Source: Candidatus Zixiibacteriota bacterium
GTDB taxonomy: Bacteria; Zixibacteria; MSB-5A5; GN15; PGXB01
DNA: 13,506 bases
Assembly (NCBI GenBank): GCA_003641425.1
Contig: QNAH01000027.1
Coordinates: 1 to 13,506 of the forward strand
Reading direction: 5' to 3'
Under the pieces are notes generated by a model. That model saw nothing but the letters and a program-made list of their open reading frames with translations, made no database searches and was not told the DNA's origin. The translations under genes were made by a program, and so were the position numbers. Below, in pieces: positions 6,149-12,811 of this stretch (the stretch's first letter is position 1; each line of letters begins with the position of its first letter).

Positions 6149-8059
6149 TTAGCGAATTTTACGCATCTCTGCTATCATTTCATCCGGCCCGACCACACCC
6201 TGCAGAATCTTTTTTACAGCACCCTTTGAATCAATCAGCAGCGTGGTAGGAAGCGAATAATGCCGCAGTCCAAAGCGTGCCATGAATTCTTTCGTTTCAT
6301 CGGAGCCGGCTGTTTCGAGCTGGATTTTCAATGGCAGAAATCTTTTGGCCTCGGCCGCCACGTCGGCGTTGCCGAATGTTTTTTTATCAAGAACTCGGCA
6401 GTTGACACACCAGGTCGCCCAGGTATCGATCAGTACCGGTTTTCCTTCATTTTTCGCCTGGATCAACCCCGCCTCAAGATCGGTTTTCCAGGGGATAAGT
6501 TTTTTTTCGGATTGTTCCATAGTCTGTCCGGACGAGCTGAATATCTTTGTGCCCTCCGGCAGAAGGAAACCTCCCGACAGCATCGCCCCGAGAAGCAGAT
6601 AAACACCGACAACGAAAGCCAGGATCCCTACAAATTTTTTCAGGCGCGCGAAGAATTTGTCTTCGGGTGTCAAGCGGTCAAATCCGCCGCCGAAGACGGC
6701 AAAAGCGATCAGTATCAAACCGCCAATGACTGCGGTCAGAGACGGCGAGATTATGGTACGCAGAAAATAAAGAGCCATAAACAACAGTACAAATCCGAAA
6801 AATCGCTTGACCGATTCCATCCATGTACCGGCTCCCGGCAGGGCACTTATGGCCGATGAAAAGGTCGCTATGATTATGTAGAGTGTCCCCAATCCGATGG
6901 CAAAGATGAATAATGTAAGAAAGCCGAATACCGGTGACCCATAGGTGGCTATATAAAGTAATATACCTGCAACGAACGGTCCGACACATGGCGATATCAC
7001 CAGCGCGGCGACAATGCCGAGGACAATCGATCCGACCACGCCGCCTCCGGACTGTTTGGCGCCCAGTTTTTGGCGCCATGAATACGGGACCTGTAATTCA
7101 TACAATCCGAACATGGACAGGGCAAAAATTACAAAGACAACGGCGATACCGATGACGACGGCCGGGCTGGCCAGCCATGCGCCGAAAACTCCGCCGACAA
7201 GGGAGACGATCAATCCCATAATGCCGTACATAACGGCCATCGAACCAACATAGAAAAGAGACAAAACAAAGCCGCGCCCGATTTTGCGATCCTGTCCGGC
7301 GAACACCGAGACAGTAATCGGGATCATGGGATAAGTGCAAGGCGAGAAAGAAAGCAGCAGACCGGTCAAGAATGCGAGCCCGAGGGCTATGAAATATCCC
7401 CAGAAGCCGTATTTGTCGATCAGGTGTTGTAGATCCGATTCCTGTTCCCGAGATACCGCACCGGTTTCCATGTCACTTGAAGGCGGCAGTTCGCCCGCAA
7501 AGATATCCTCATTTATCGCTTGCCCCTCATCACCGACGACAATCTCGAGTGCATCCTGTATTGTCTGCGCGGCGCGGCATTCCCTGTCATTGCATGCCTG
7601 ATAGGTGAAACGGACCGGCAGTGAGTAGTTTCCTTCGGTAATATTTTGATCGACATTAATCTTGAAGTGTACTGAAAAGCGGCCATGATAAACCGACATA
7701 TTCTCTCCGAGCAAAAATATGCCCTCGGGCTTGGGGTAGATAATATCAGATGGAATGAATCCATCAGCAGTGTCTATTTGCAATTCGGCCGGAATCAGCC
7801 AATCCTGAAAAGGGTGAGCAGAATTGATGTGCCAGTCTTTTTCGACCGTTACTATCACTGCGGCATCATACGTCCCGCCGGGCTGTAGTGATGTTCGCGA
7901 AAGAACGGAGGATATGGCTGCGAGTTCTTCTTCAGGTGTATCTCCAAGATTGCCCAGAAGCCCCTCTGACGCCGCTAACGGAATTGATGATGTAATCAGT
8001 AATACTGCGCAAAAGACGACAATGCGTATCCATGTATCTGGTTTCATACCATTTTTCAT
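6149..8059 (-). CDS. dsbD: Thiol:disulfide interchange protein DsbD
   Basis: A 636-residue, complete three-domain DsbD, which passes electrons from cytoplasmic thioredoxin across the inner membrane to periplasmic thiol proteins (disulfide isomerases, cytochrome c maturation, other reductases). A signal peptide (about 1-31) leads into the periplasmic alpha domain with Cys156 and Cys161 in TYQACNDRECRAA. The membrane domain (about 220-500) has Cys241 in LSFSPCTYPMIP and Cys358 in ISPCVGPF, the pair that relays electrons. The C-terminal thioredoxin-like domain has TWATWCVNC (Cys551, Cys554) and a cis-Pro in YSLPTTLL. The Cys156-x4-Cys161 spacing is slightly tighter than the six-residue step of E. 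coli DsbD. An AGAGGAGG site lies 13 bases upstream of the ATG. It converges with the pseudo-receiver gene, 16 bases apart, with no clear terminator between them. Confidence 0.95.
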   Translation of the reverse strand: MKNGMKPDTWIRIVVFCAVLLITSSIPLAASEGLLGNLGDTPEEELAAISSVLSRTSLQPGGTYDAAVIVTVEKDWHINSAHPFQDWLIPAELQIDTADGFIPSDIIYPKPEGIFLLGENMSVYHGRFSVHFKINVDQNITEGNYSLPVRFTYQACNDRECRAAQTIQDALEIVVGDEGQAINEDIFAGELPPSSDMETGAVSREQESDLQHLIDKYGFWGYFIALGLAFLTGLLLSFSPCTYPMIPITVSVFAGQDRKIGRGFVLSLFYVGSMAVMYGIMGLIVSLVGGVFGAWLASPAVVIGIAVVFVIFALSMFGLYELQVPYSWRQKLGAKQSGGGVVGSIVLGIVAALVISPCVGPFVAGILLYIATYGSPVFGFLTLFIFAIGLGTLYIIIATFSSAISALPGAGTWMESVKRFFGFVLLFMALYFLRTIISPSLTAVIGGLILIAFAVFGGGFDRLTPEDKFFARLKKFVGILAFVVGVYLLLGAMLSGGFLLPEGTKIFSSSGQTMEQSEKKLIPWKTDLEAGLIQAKNEGKPVLIDTWATWCVNCRVLDKKTFGNADVAAEAKRFLPLKIQLETAGSDETKEFMARFGLRHYSLPTTLLIDSKGAVKKILQGVVGPDEMIAEMRKIR

Positions 8060-8085
8060 ATTTTATGAGCAACCTCCTCTAAATG

Positions 8086-8103
8086 AAACCTAATAATAGG
8101 TTT
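8086..8103. repeat. 18-bp palindrome over the dsbD -10 box (possible operator)
   Basis: AAACCTA (8086-8092) and its exact reverse complement TAGGTTT (8097-8103) flank a four-base ATAA centre. The dyad covers the dsbD -10 hexamer (8093-8098) and the predicted start site, so a protein bound there would block the promoter. As it lies at or before the transcription start, a DNA operator is more likely than an RNA hairpin. No second copy was noticed in the window and no regulator family can be named from it. Confidence 0.45.
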
Positions 8104-8122
8104 ATCTATCATTACTTGTCAA
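8093..8122 (-). promoter_or_regulatory. sigma-70-type promoter of dsbD
   Basis: Read on the minus strand, a perfect -35 TTGACA (8122-8117) is followed after 18 bases by a -10 box TATTAT (8098-8093, 5 of 6 matches). Transcription would start near 8086, giving a leader of about 27 bases before the dsbD ATG at 8059 that contains the AGAGGAGG ribosome-binding site. Element quality and position make this one of the better-supported promoters in the window. Confidence 0.7.
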
Positions 8123-8285
8123 GCCATTTTGGCGCAGTTGACATGATCTGTATATATTACATCGATACGGCATTAAAAGCTCCCATGATATTGTTATATC
8201 TCTCGTCAAAATCAAATATAATTCAAATTGGGCCGTTATTATTTGGTAATTCAGCGGCACAAACCCAAAAAATGGTTTCTCGCAC

Positions 8286-8314
8286 TTGACGAGGCGTGAG
8301 AGCTTCTTTATATT
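8286..8314 (+). promoter_or_regulatory. sigma-70-type promoter for the 8356-9834 operon
   Basis: TTGACG (8286-8291, 5 of 6 matches to the -35 consensus), a 17-base spacer and TATATT (8309-8314, 5 of 6 matches to the -10). The start site would be near 8321, about 35 bases before the ATG at 8356. The rest of the gap, 8123-8285, is AT-rich and shows no gene, tRNA or riboswitch I recognise. Confidence 0.6.
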
Positions 8315-8355
8315 TGGCAACATTAAAATGGAAATTTAAACTAAATTAGCTTTAT

Positions 8356-9099
8356 ATGCCTAAAACAAAGAAAAATGATGCCGTTCTGGCAATCTGTATC
8401 CAGGAGACACAGGAAGACGGATCCGAGTTGAATCTTGGTGAGAACTTATCTCAGGAAGAGATTGAATTTCTGCACCAGGCCTTTATTGCCGATACTCTTG
8501 TTAATGTCCTCGATCTTAAATCGGTTGATTTTCGGCTTTTCTATGCAGGATTGCCCAAGACAGAAAAATCTGTAAACACGATTTTAAAATATTTGAAGAA
8601 AAAATTGAAGGGCCGCAAGGCCCGGATACTCAATGAAGAGATTAAGACCACCGTTCTACCGCCGGAAAGGTGGGGTGTCAAGATGGAAAATGTTTTTCGG
8701 GCATGCCTTGAAGAAGGATACAAACACATTCTCTTCATCGGCAGCCGGACACCCACCCTGAAAGCCGATATGCTTAAGACAGCACTCAAATTACTGAAGA
8801 AGTCCGATGCTATTTTCGGACCCACGGTCGAGGGACGATATTATCTTCTGGGTATGACCGAAAAATGCCATGTCCAGATGTCCACCTTCGACTGGAAATC
8901 ACCGACAATATACGCCGAAGTCGCCAATCATTTTCAGGACCAGGGTCTTTCATGGTCGGAGCTTGAACTGTGGTACGCGGTCGAACACCATGAAGACCTG
9001 GAGTATCTCATAAGGGATATCAACCAGTATCGCCTGGAAGGCGATGAGATCTCAGCAAAAGAAACCGAACTGGTCCTCGAAAGATATCTAAACAGGTAA
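8356..9099 (+). CDS. Degenerate TIGR04282/DUF2064-like glycosyltransferase family protein
   Basis: A 247-residue soluble protein. The middle matches the nucleotide-sugar-transferase-like fold of the TIGR04282/DUF2064 family: GYKHILFIGSRTPTLKADML (121-140), SDAIFGPTVEGRYYLLGM (150-167), then a FDW segment (178-180) and HHEDLEYLI (211-219). The residues expected for nucleotide and metal binding have been replaced. The family GSDxP is GSRTP (Arg131 for Asp), DGGYYL is EGRYYL, the final D-x-D-T-P-E-D-L is AVEHHEDL, and the N-terminal K-x-P-x-x-G-x-x-K-T-R-L signature is absent. It is thus either a pseudo-enzyme or a strongly divergent branch. No Shine-Dalgarno sequence is visible before the ATG, so the start is probable rather than certain. 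The creatininase-family gene begins 6 bases after its stop. Confidence 0.7.
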   Translation: MPKTKKNDAVLAICIQETQEDGSELNLGENLSQEEIEFLHQAFIADTLVNVLDLKSVDFRLFYAGLPKTEKSVNTILKYLKKKLKGRKARILNEEIKTTVLPPERWGVKMENVFRACLEEGYKHILFIGSRTPTLKADMLKTALKLLKKSDAIFGPTVEGRYYLLGMTEKCHVQMSTFDWKSPTIYAEVANHFQDQGLSWSELELWYAVEHHEDLEYLIRDINQYRLEGDEISAKETELVLERYLNR

Positions 9100-9105
9100 A
9101 TCAAT

Positions 9106-9834
9106 ATGCAAAGAGAACTCCAGAAATTAACCTGGAAAAATGTCCGTGATATGGTTCCGGGTCAAATCGATACCGTTATTTTTCCGGTTGGAACCATTGA
9201 GGCGCATGGTGCAACTGTCCTCGGAACCGACAATCTGATACCGGATTCCATCGCCGCCCATCTGGCCGATAAAATAAACGCCATCATCGCACCGACCCTC
9301 AACTACGGGATCACAAAATCGTTATACGGTTATCCCGGTTCGATGACCGTAAAACCGGCCAATTTCCAGAACTTTGTATTTGACATCTTAAAATCGCTTT
9401 ACGATGTCGGATTCAAAAAGATAATCGTCCTCAATGGTCATGGCGGCAATAACTCATTTCTTAAAGCGGCCGCGCACGATTTTTACTATGAATATCGCAT
9501 CAATATTGCGGTCATCCACTGGTGGGAACTGTGCGACGACCTGGTTGAAGAGATATACGGTGAGGCGGGCGGTCATGCCGGAAACAACGAGACCGCCATG
9601 GTACAGGCGATCGACGGGTCACTTGTCGATAAATCACAGCTCGACGATAATATGCCGTATTTTTATCAGGCCGGCGCCGATATATATCCCATCCCGGGAT
9701 CGATTCTGCAGTACAAAGAAGGGGAGGGACTGCCGGATTTCGATATGGACAAATCCAAACAGTTCCAGCAGAAGACCTTTAAAAAAGTCGAGCAATTCGT
9801 CAAATTTATCCTGGAACGCTGGGACAATATTTGA
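9106..9834 (+). CDS. Creatininase family amidohydrolase
   Basis: A 242-residue metal-dependent amidohydrolase of the creatininase/formamide hydrolase family. Metal-ligand motifs are in order: PVGTIEAHG (27-35, Glu32, His34), LGTDNLIP (39-46, Asp42), VLNGHGGNN (108-116, His112) and GGHAGNNETAM (155-165, Glu162). Related proteins cleave creatinine, guanidine or formamide intermediates (as in archaeal riboflavin and F420 synthesis, ArfB) or act in mycofactocin maturation (MftE), so substrate cannot be fixed from family alone. No mycofactocin or riboflavin gene is visible nearby. It follows the glycosyltransferase-like gene by 6 bases, implying a shared pathway or regulation. A strong hairpin terminator begins about 20 bases after its TGA. 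Start at ATG 9106 gives the normal family N-terminus (LQKLTWKNVRDM). Confidence 0.9.
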   Translation: MQRELQKLTWKNVRDMVPGQIDTVIFPVGTIEAHGATVLGTDNLIPDSIAAHLADKINAIIAPTLNYGITKSLYGYPGSMTVKPANFQNFVFDILKSLYDVGFKKIIVLNGHGGNNSFLKAAAHDFYYEYRINIAVIHWWELCDDLVEEIYGEAGGHAGNNETAMVQAIDGSLVDKSQLDDNMPYFYQAGADIYPIPGSILQYKEGEGLPDFDMDKSKQFQQKTFKKVEQFVKFILERWDNI

Positions 9835-9854
9835 TTTTGACGGCGATGGACATG

Positions 9855-9885
9855 AAAAAAAGGCGGTCACATGACCGCCTTTTTT
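9855..9885. terminator. Bidirectional Rho-independent terminator
   Basis: GGCGGTC (9862-9868) pairs with GACCGCC (9873-9879) around an ACAT loop. Seven A's (9855-9861) precede and six T's (9880-9885) follow, so the stem has a U-tract on either strand. It lies between the convergent ends of the creatininase gene (9834) and the FadL-like gene (9914) and should serve both. Confidence 0.93.
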
Positions 9886-9913
9886 CGACCTAGAATAGAA
9901 AAGAGAGAATTTT

Positions 9914-11194
9914 TTAAAATCTATATGAGACCGTCAAAAACAAACGGTCGTTTTTAATATCCTCGTCAAGATTGATCGTTTCTACAAAATCGGGGCTTTC
10001 GAGAATAAAACTGTCGCTGAATGATCCATGCACATAGGCGAAATCGATCATCATCACCTGATCGACCAGAAAACCGAATCCGAAACTGTAACCGTAACGC
10101 GAATCATTTTTGTATGAAAGCATTTCCTGATAAGGAAGAGGATCATTGAAAAATCCGGCGCGCAGGGCCAGGTCTATGCTGGGCACGACATACTCGCCGC
10201 CGATTCTAAACCTCAGGACTTCTTTGTATACCTCCTCGATTTCATCATTGAATAACTCCATCGCCATATTGTCCGAATACGACATCTGGCTCCAGTCGGT
10301 GTATTCAATATCCGCCATCAGTGTGAAATAATCAAAACGGGATACCGCCCCGGCGGAGAATACAAACGGTTTTTTCAGTTCGTATTCCACGGTCGAGTAC
10401 GGCGTTATAATACCGAATTCGATTTCGGAGCCGTCCTGGTCTATATCCAGCATTACCGGTGATTCGATGGCCATGCCCAGCCCGATTCGCCGGGAAAGCT
10501 GCATGCCCAGTCCGATTTTTGCCCCATAACCTATATAACGATATTCCAGGAGTTGTTCGAAATCGGATTCCATCGCCCCCGCATAATACAGCGGCGATTT
10601 AAGGTTCAACTCATGTTTGCCGTGATAAACCATCAGGGCTCCCCCGAATGAGATTCTCGGTGAGAGGTCAATCCCGAAACCGAAGGCCCATTGGTTCAGA
10701 CCGCCCGATTCCTTGACCTTTTCATTTGATGTTCTTACCTCGCCCTCGTCGATCTCTTCAAAATAAAAATTGGAAATGCGGTCGAAATCGGATAAGCGGG
10801 CAACGCCAAATCCAAAGACGAGCGCTCCCCGATAGGTGGGATAAGGGACGGTCAGGATGGCTGAACTGATCCGCGTGTTGCTTTTGGAGTCACTGACATC
10901 GAACCCGGATTCCTCGCCGACGGCACGGGTGGTAATATCTGATTTTTGTTTGTTGTATGACATGCCGAGCATAAATTCGATCCGCGGTATTCGTGTAAGG
11001 TTGGCCGGATTATAAAAGATCGCGGTGCCGTCGATAGTCATCATCCCGGTTCCGCCCATTGCCATCTGTTTGGCGCCGATACCGATCTGATTGCCTGCGA
11101 TAACTTCGTTGACGTCATTGAGGTAACCGGCGAATACCGGGGCTGCCAATATTGCCAATGCAAACATTATTATGGGAAGTGTCAATCGTCTCAT
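9914..11194 (-). CDS. OMPP1/FadL-like outer-membrane beta-barrel protein
   Basis: A 426-residue outer-membrane protein. The signal peptide is residues 1-22 (basic MRR, hydrophobic core, cleavage after VFA). The mature N-terminus has the OMPP1/FadL/TodX-style GAKQMAMGGTGMMTIDGTAIFYNPANLTR (about 40-68), where known relatives have the hatch region with the Asn-Pro-Ala motif. The rest alternates beta-strands with Gly/aromatic girdles, and the last strand FLTVSYRF ends in phenylalanine, the BAM recognition signal. Members transport long-chain fatty acids or other hydrophobic compounds, or act as PorV-like secretion partners; the substrate here is unknown. Its ATG overlaps the lipoprotein stop as ATGA, so translation is coupled. 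It ends just before the shared terminator at 9855. Confidence 0.85.
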   Translation of the reverse strand: MRRLTLPIIMFALAILAAPVFAGYLNDVNEVIAGNQIGIGAKQMAMGGTGMMTIDGTAIFYNPANLTRIPRIEFMLGMSYNKQKSDITTRAVGEESGFDVSDSKSNTRISSAILTVPYPTYRGALVFGFGVARLSDFDRISNFYFEEIDEGEVRTSNEKVKESGGLNQWAFGFGIDLSPRISFGGALMVYHGKHELNLKSPLYYAGAMESDFEQLLEYRYIGYGAKIGLGMQLSRRIGLGMAIESPVMLDIDQDGSEIEFGIITPYSTVEYELKKPFVFSAGAVSRFDYFTLMADIEYTDWSQMSYSDNMAMELFNDEIEEVYKEVLRFRIGGEYVVPSIDLALRAGFFNDPLPYQEMLSYKNDSRYGYSFGFGFLVDQVMMIDFAYVHGSFSDSFILESPDFVETINLDEDIKNDRLFLTVSYRF

Positions 11195-11706
11195 TTTGTC
11201 TTAAACCTGCTTTTGGGTTTGGTATTGTCGTCGCTTTTTTTGTCGGAGTTTTGCGACTGATCACCCTTGGTTCGTGTTTCCGGTTTGCTGTCGGCATCGG
11301 TAGAGGTCTTTTTCCCTGCGCTGCTTCCACCCGATGAACCGCCGCCCGGCGTTATCTGGTTGGCGCCGTCAAGTCCCGATGTTCCTTCCCAGCGGCTATC
11401 GGGGCGGGTAGCCTGACCGGGAACACCGCGCGGGGAACCGTCATTATCATCATCGTAATAATTATACCGGCCGTCATCGTAATAGTCCCACCACCAGGGC
11501 GAGGCGTAATAATGACCCCAGTTATTGTGGACGATCCAGTAATCGGGATAATAGTAATGCGTGTACCCGTAATTCTCGTTATAATTATCATCATCGCTCT
11601 CGATATAACCGCTTTCCTCGCCGGGATGGGCGATTTTGGTATAACATCCGGAAATCAGGGTGGCCATAAATAGCAGGGAAATTATCAGGATAAAATGCTT
11701 TTTCAT
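11191..11706 (-). CDS. Tyr/Trp/Asp-rich lipoprotein, function unknown
   Basis: A 171-residue lipoprotein. MKKHFILIISLLFMATLISGC is a signal peptide II with lipobox LISGC, acylated at Cys21. Residues about 36-92 form an extreme low-complexity block of Tyr, Trp, Asp and Asn (for example YTHYYYPDYW, SPWWWDYYDDG, NYYDDDNDG). A Gly/Ser-rich stretch (about 124-130) and a charged, Lys-rich tail of about 40 residues follow. No enzyme motif is present. The block could be a surface adhesive, a metal or carbohydrate-contacting segment, or an intrinsically disordered spacer; none of these is demonstrated. A GGAG site precedes the ATG. The gene lies between the two barrel-protein genes, 22 bases after one and overlapping the other by ATGA, so it probably serves the same envelope function. 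Confidence 0.8.
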   Translation of the reverse strand: MKKHFILIISLLFMATLISGCYTKIAHPGEESGYIESDDDNYNENYGYTHYYYPDYWIVHNNWGHYYASPWWWDYYDDGRYNYYDDDNDGSPRGVPGQATRPDSRWEGTSGLDGANQITPGGGSSGGSSAGKKTSTDADSKPETRTKGDQSQNSDKKSDDNTKPKSRFKTK

Positions 11707-11728
11707 ACTCTCTTACTCCATTCTGGTC

Positions 11729-12544
11729 TCAAAAAAACTCAATATATGTAAAACGTAATTCCCTCCCAAAAGTTGACGAATCTTGCCGGCGATTTTGAAG
11801 CAGGTCTTTGACGACGAATTCCAATTCCAGATTTTCGGAGTACATCCATTTCAGGCCGGCATTGAGATAACCGCGTCCTTTGGCGTAGCCGGCCGACGAT
11901 TTATCATCGTTCAGGGCAAGATCATATTCAAGGTAGAATCCGATATTGTACTGAAAACGGGAGTCGAATCCGAAAAAGAAGGTCGGATCCTTTTCATCAT
12001 CCTGGTCATATTCGAAAGAATAATTTACACCGGCATGAATACCGGCATTCATGGATTGTAACATGAAGGAGCGGCTGACAACACCGTAAAATCCTTTTGA
12101 CTTATAGGTATATCGATCGCGATCCTTGATCCAGGCGCCGTAACCCTGCGAATTAAAACCTATTGCCAGGGCTGGTAGATAGTAATCTTCATCGATCAGC
12201 CTCAACTTGATATTGAATTCGATTTCCGGGTTGGCGTTGGCAGTATAATCGGAGATGACATCCTCGGCACCGTATGACATCCCGAGCATGAGCCGGTTGG
12301 AGAGACCGATTGAGGTCTTTCCCAGTATGCCGCCATTGTTGTAAACTCTCATCACGATATCGAAGCATCCTCTCGGAAGTGTTCCCGCCGTTGGGGCATC
12401 GACAAGCACCCGGGGCGGTATCTCGTAAAGCGATTTGGCCGGTTCGCTGTCGCCGAAATAAGTCGTTCCCTGACCGAATCCGGTTTGGGCCGTAACCATC
12501 AATACGCCGGTAATAATGGCGTAAGAGACTATCTTTCTAAGCAT
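11729..12544 (-). CDS. YjbH-like outer-membrane beta-barrel protein
   Basis: A 271-residue exported protein. The ATG at 12544 is chosen because GGAGGG lies 4 bases upstream; an earlier in-frame ATG at 12571 would place that site inside the gene. The signal peptide is about residues 1-24 (MLRKIVSYAIITGVLMVTAQ, cleavage near GFG-Q). The mature part has DAPTAGTLPRGCFDIVMRVY, GKTSIGLSNRLMLGMSYG, NIKLRLIDEDYYLPALAIGF-NSQGYGAW, then alternating amphipathic strands ending RFTYIEFF. The PALAIGF-xSQG pattern resembles YjbH-type exopolysaccharide-associated barrel proteins, but similarity is by eye and a generic barrel of unknown role is the cautious reading. The C-terminal Phe fits BAM-dependent assembly. 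First gene of the three-gene envelope operon. Confidence 0.75.
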   Translation of the reverse strand: MLRKIVSYAIITGVLMVTAQTGFGQGTTYFGDSEPAKSLYEIPPRVLVDAPTAGTLPRGCFDIVMRVYNNGGILGKTSIGLSNRLMLGMSYGAEDVISDYTANANPEIEFNIKLRLIDEDYYLPALAIGFNSQGYGAWIKDRDRYTYKSKGFYGVVSRSFMLQSMNAGIHAGVNYSFEYDQDDEKDPTFFFGFDSRFQYNIGFYLEYDLALNDDKSSAGYAKGRGYLNAGLKWMYSENLELEFVVKDLLQNRRQDSSTFGRELRFTYIEFF

Positions 12545-12586
12545 TTTGCCCTCCAATGGTAATTTCCCCATATCCTTATACCGGCG

Positions 12587-12615
12587 ATAATACGGTTTTC
12601 AACCATTTTGGTCAA
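12587..12615 (-). promoter_or_regulatory. sigma-70-type promoter of the envelope operon
   Basis: On the minus strand TTGACC (12615-12610, 5 of 6) is followed after exactly 17 bases by TATTAT (12592-12587, 5 of 6). The start site would be near 12580, about 36 bases before the chosen ATG at 12544, leaving room for the GGAGGG ribosome-binding site. This spacing also supports 12544 over 12571 as the start, since 12571 would leave a leader of less than 10 bases. Confidence 0.68.
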
Positions 12616-12811
12616 CATAAAACTAAGCCGTTCAACCACTAAGGAATATAAGCAATTTTTATACCGGAAGGCGACAGGAGTCCAATCGACTGCCAATTAA
12701 CAGGTTAGAGTCTTTCTGAAGATTCTCCCGGCACAATTATTGTTCTGGGTATCAAATTTCGTGCACTTAATTAATTCAAATAAAAGAATTGGCGCCGTCT
12801 TCGGGCTGTAA
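12616..12811. other. AT-rich intergenic gap, no gene seen
   Basis: About 200 bases between the envelope-operon promoter and the stop of the methyltransferase gene, both on the minus strand. I see no convincing open frame, tRNA or terminator. The only structure is a weak inverted repeat AATTC-GAATT with an 8-base loop around 12774-12791, without a following T-tract. Confidence 0.5.

Noticed and set aside
6260..7601. Several plus-strand frames of 60-199 codons opposite dsbD, and similar antisense frames elsewhere.
   Set aside because: They are antisense shadows of strongly conserved coding sequence and show no protein-like motifs of their own.
8138..8143. A perfect TTGACA on the plus strand in the same gap.
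   Set aside because: No acceptable -10 box lies 16-18 bases downstream, and the element at 8286-8314 is a better promoter and closer to the gene.
8083..8289. A 68-codon plus-strand frame in the gap between dsbD and the 8356 gene.
   Set aside because: It overlaps the dsbD promoter and palindrome, has no ribosome-binding site of note and resembles no protein; the gap reads as regulatory DNA.
12545..12571. Upstream start for the YjbH-like gene at 12571.
   Set aside because: It lies almost at the predicted transcription start and would bury the GGAGGG ribosome-binding site inside the coding region.
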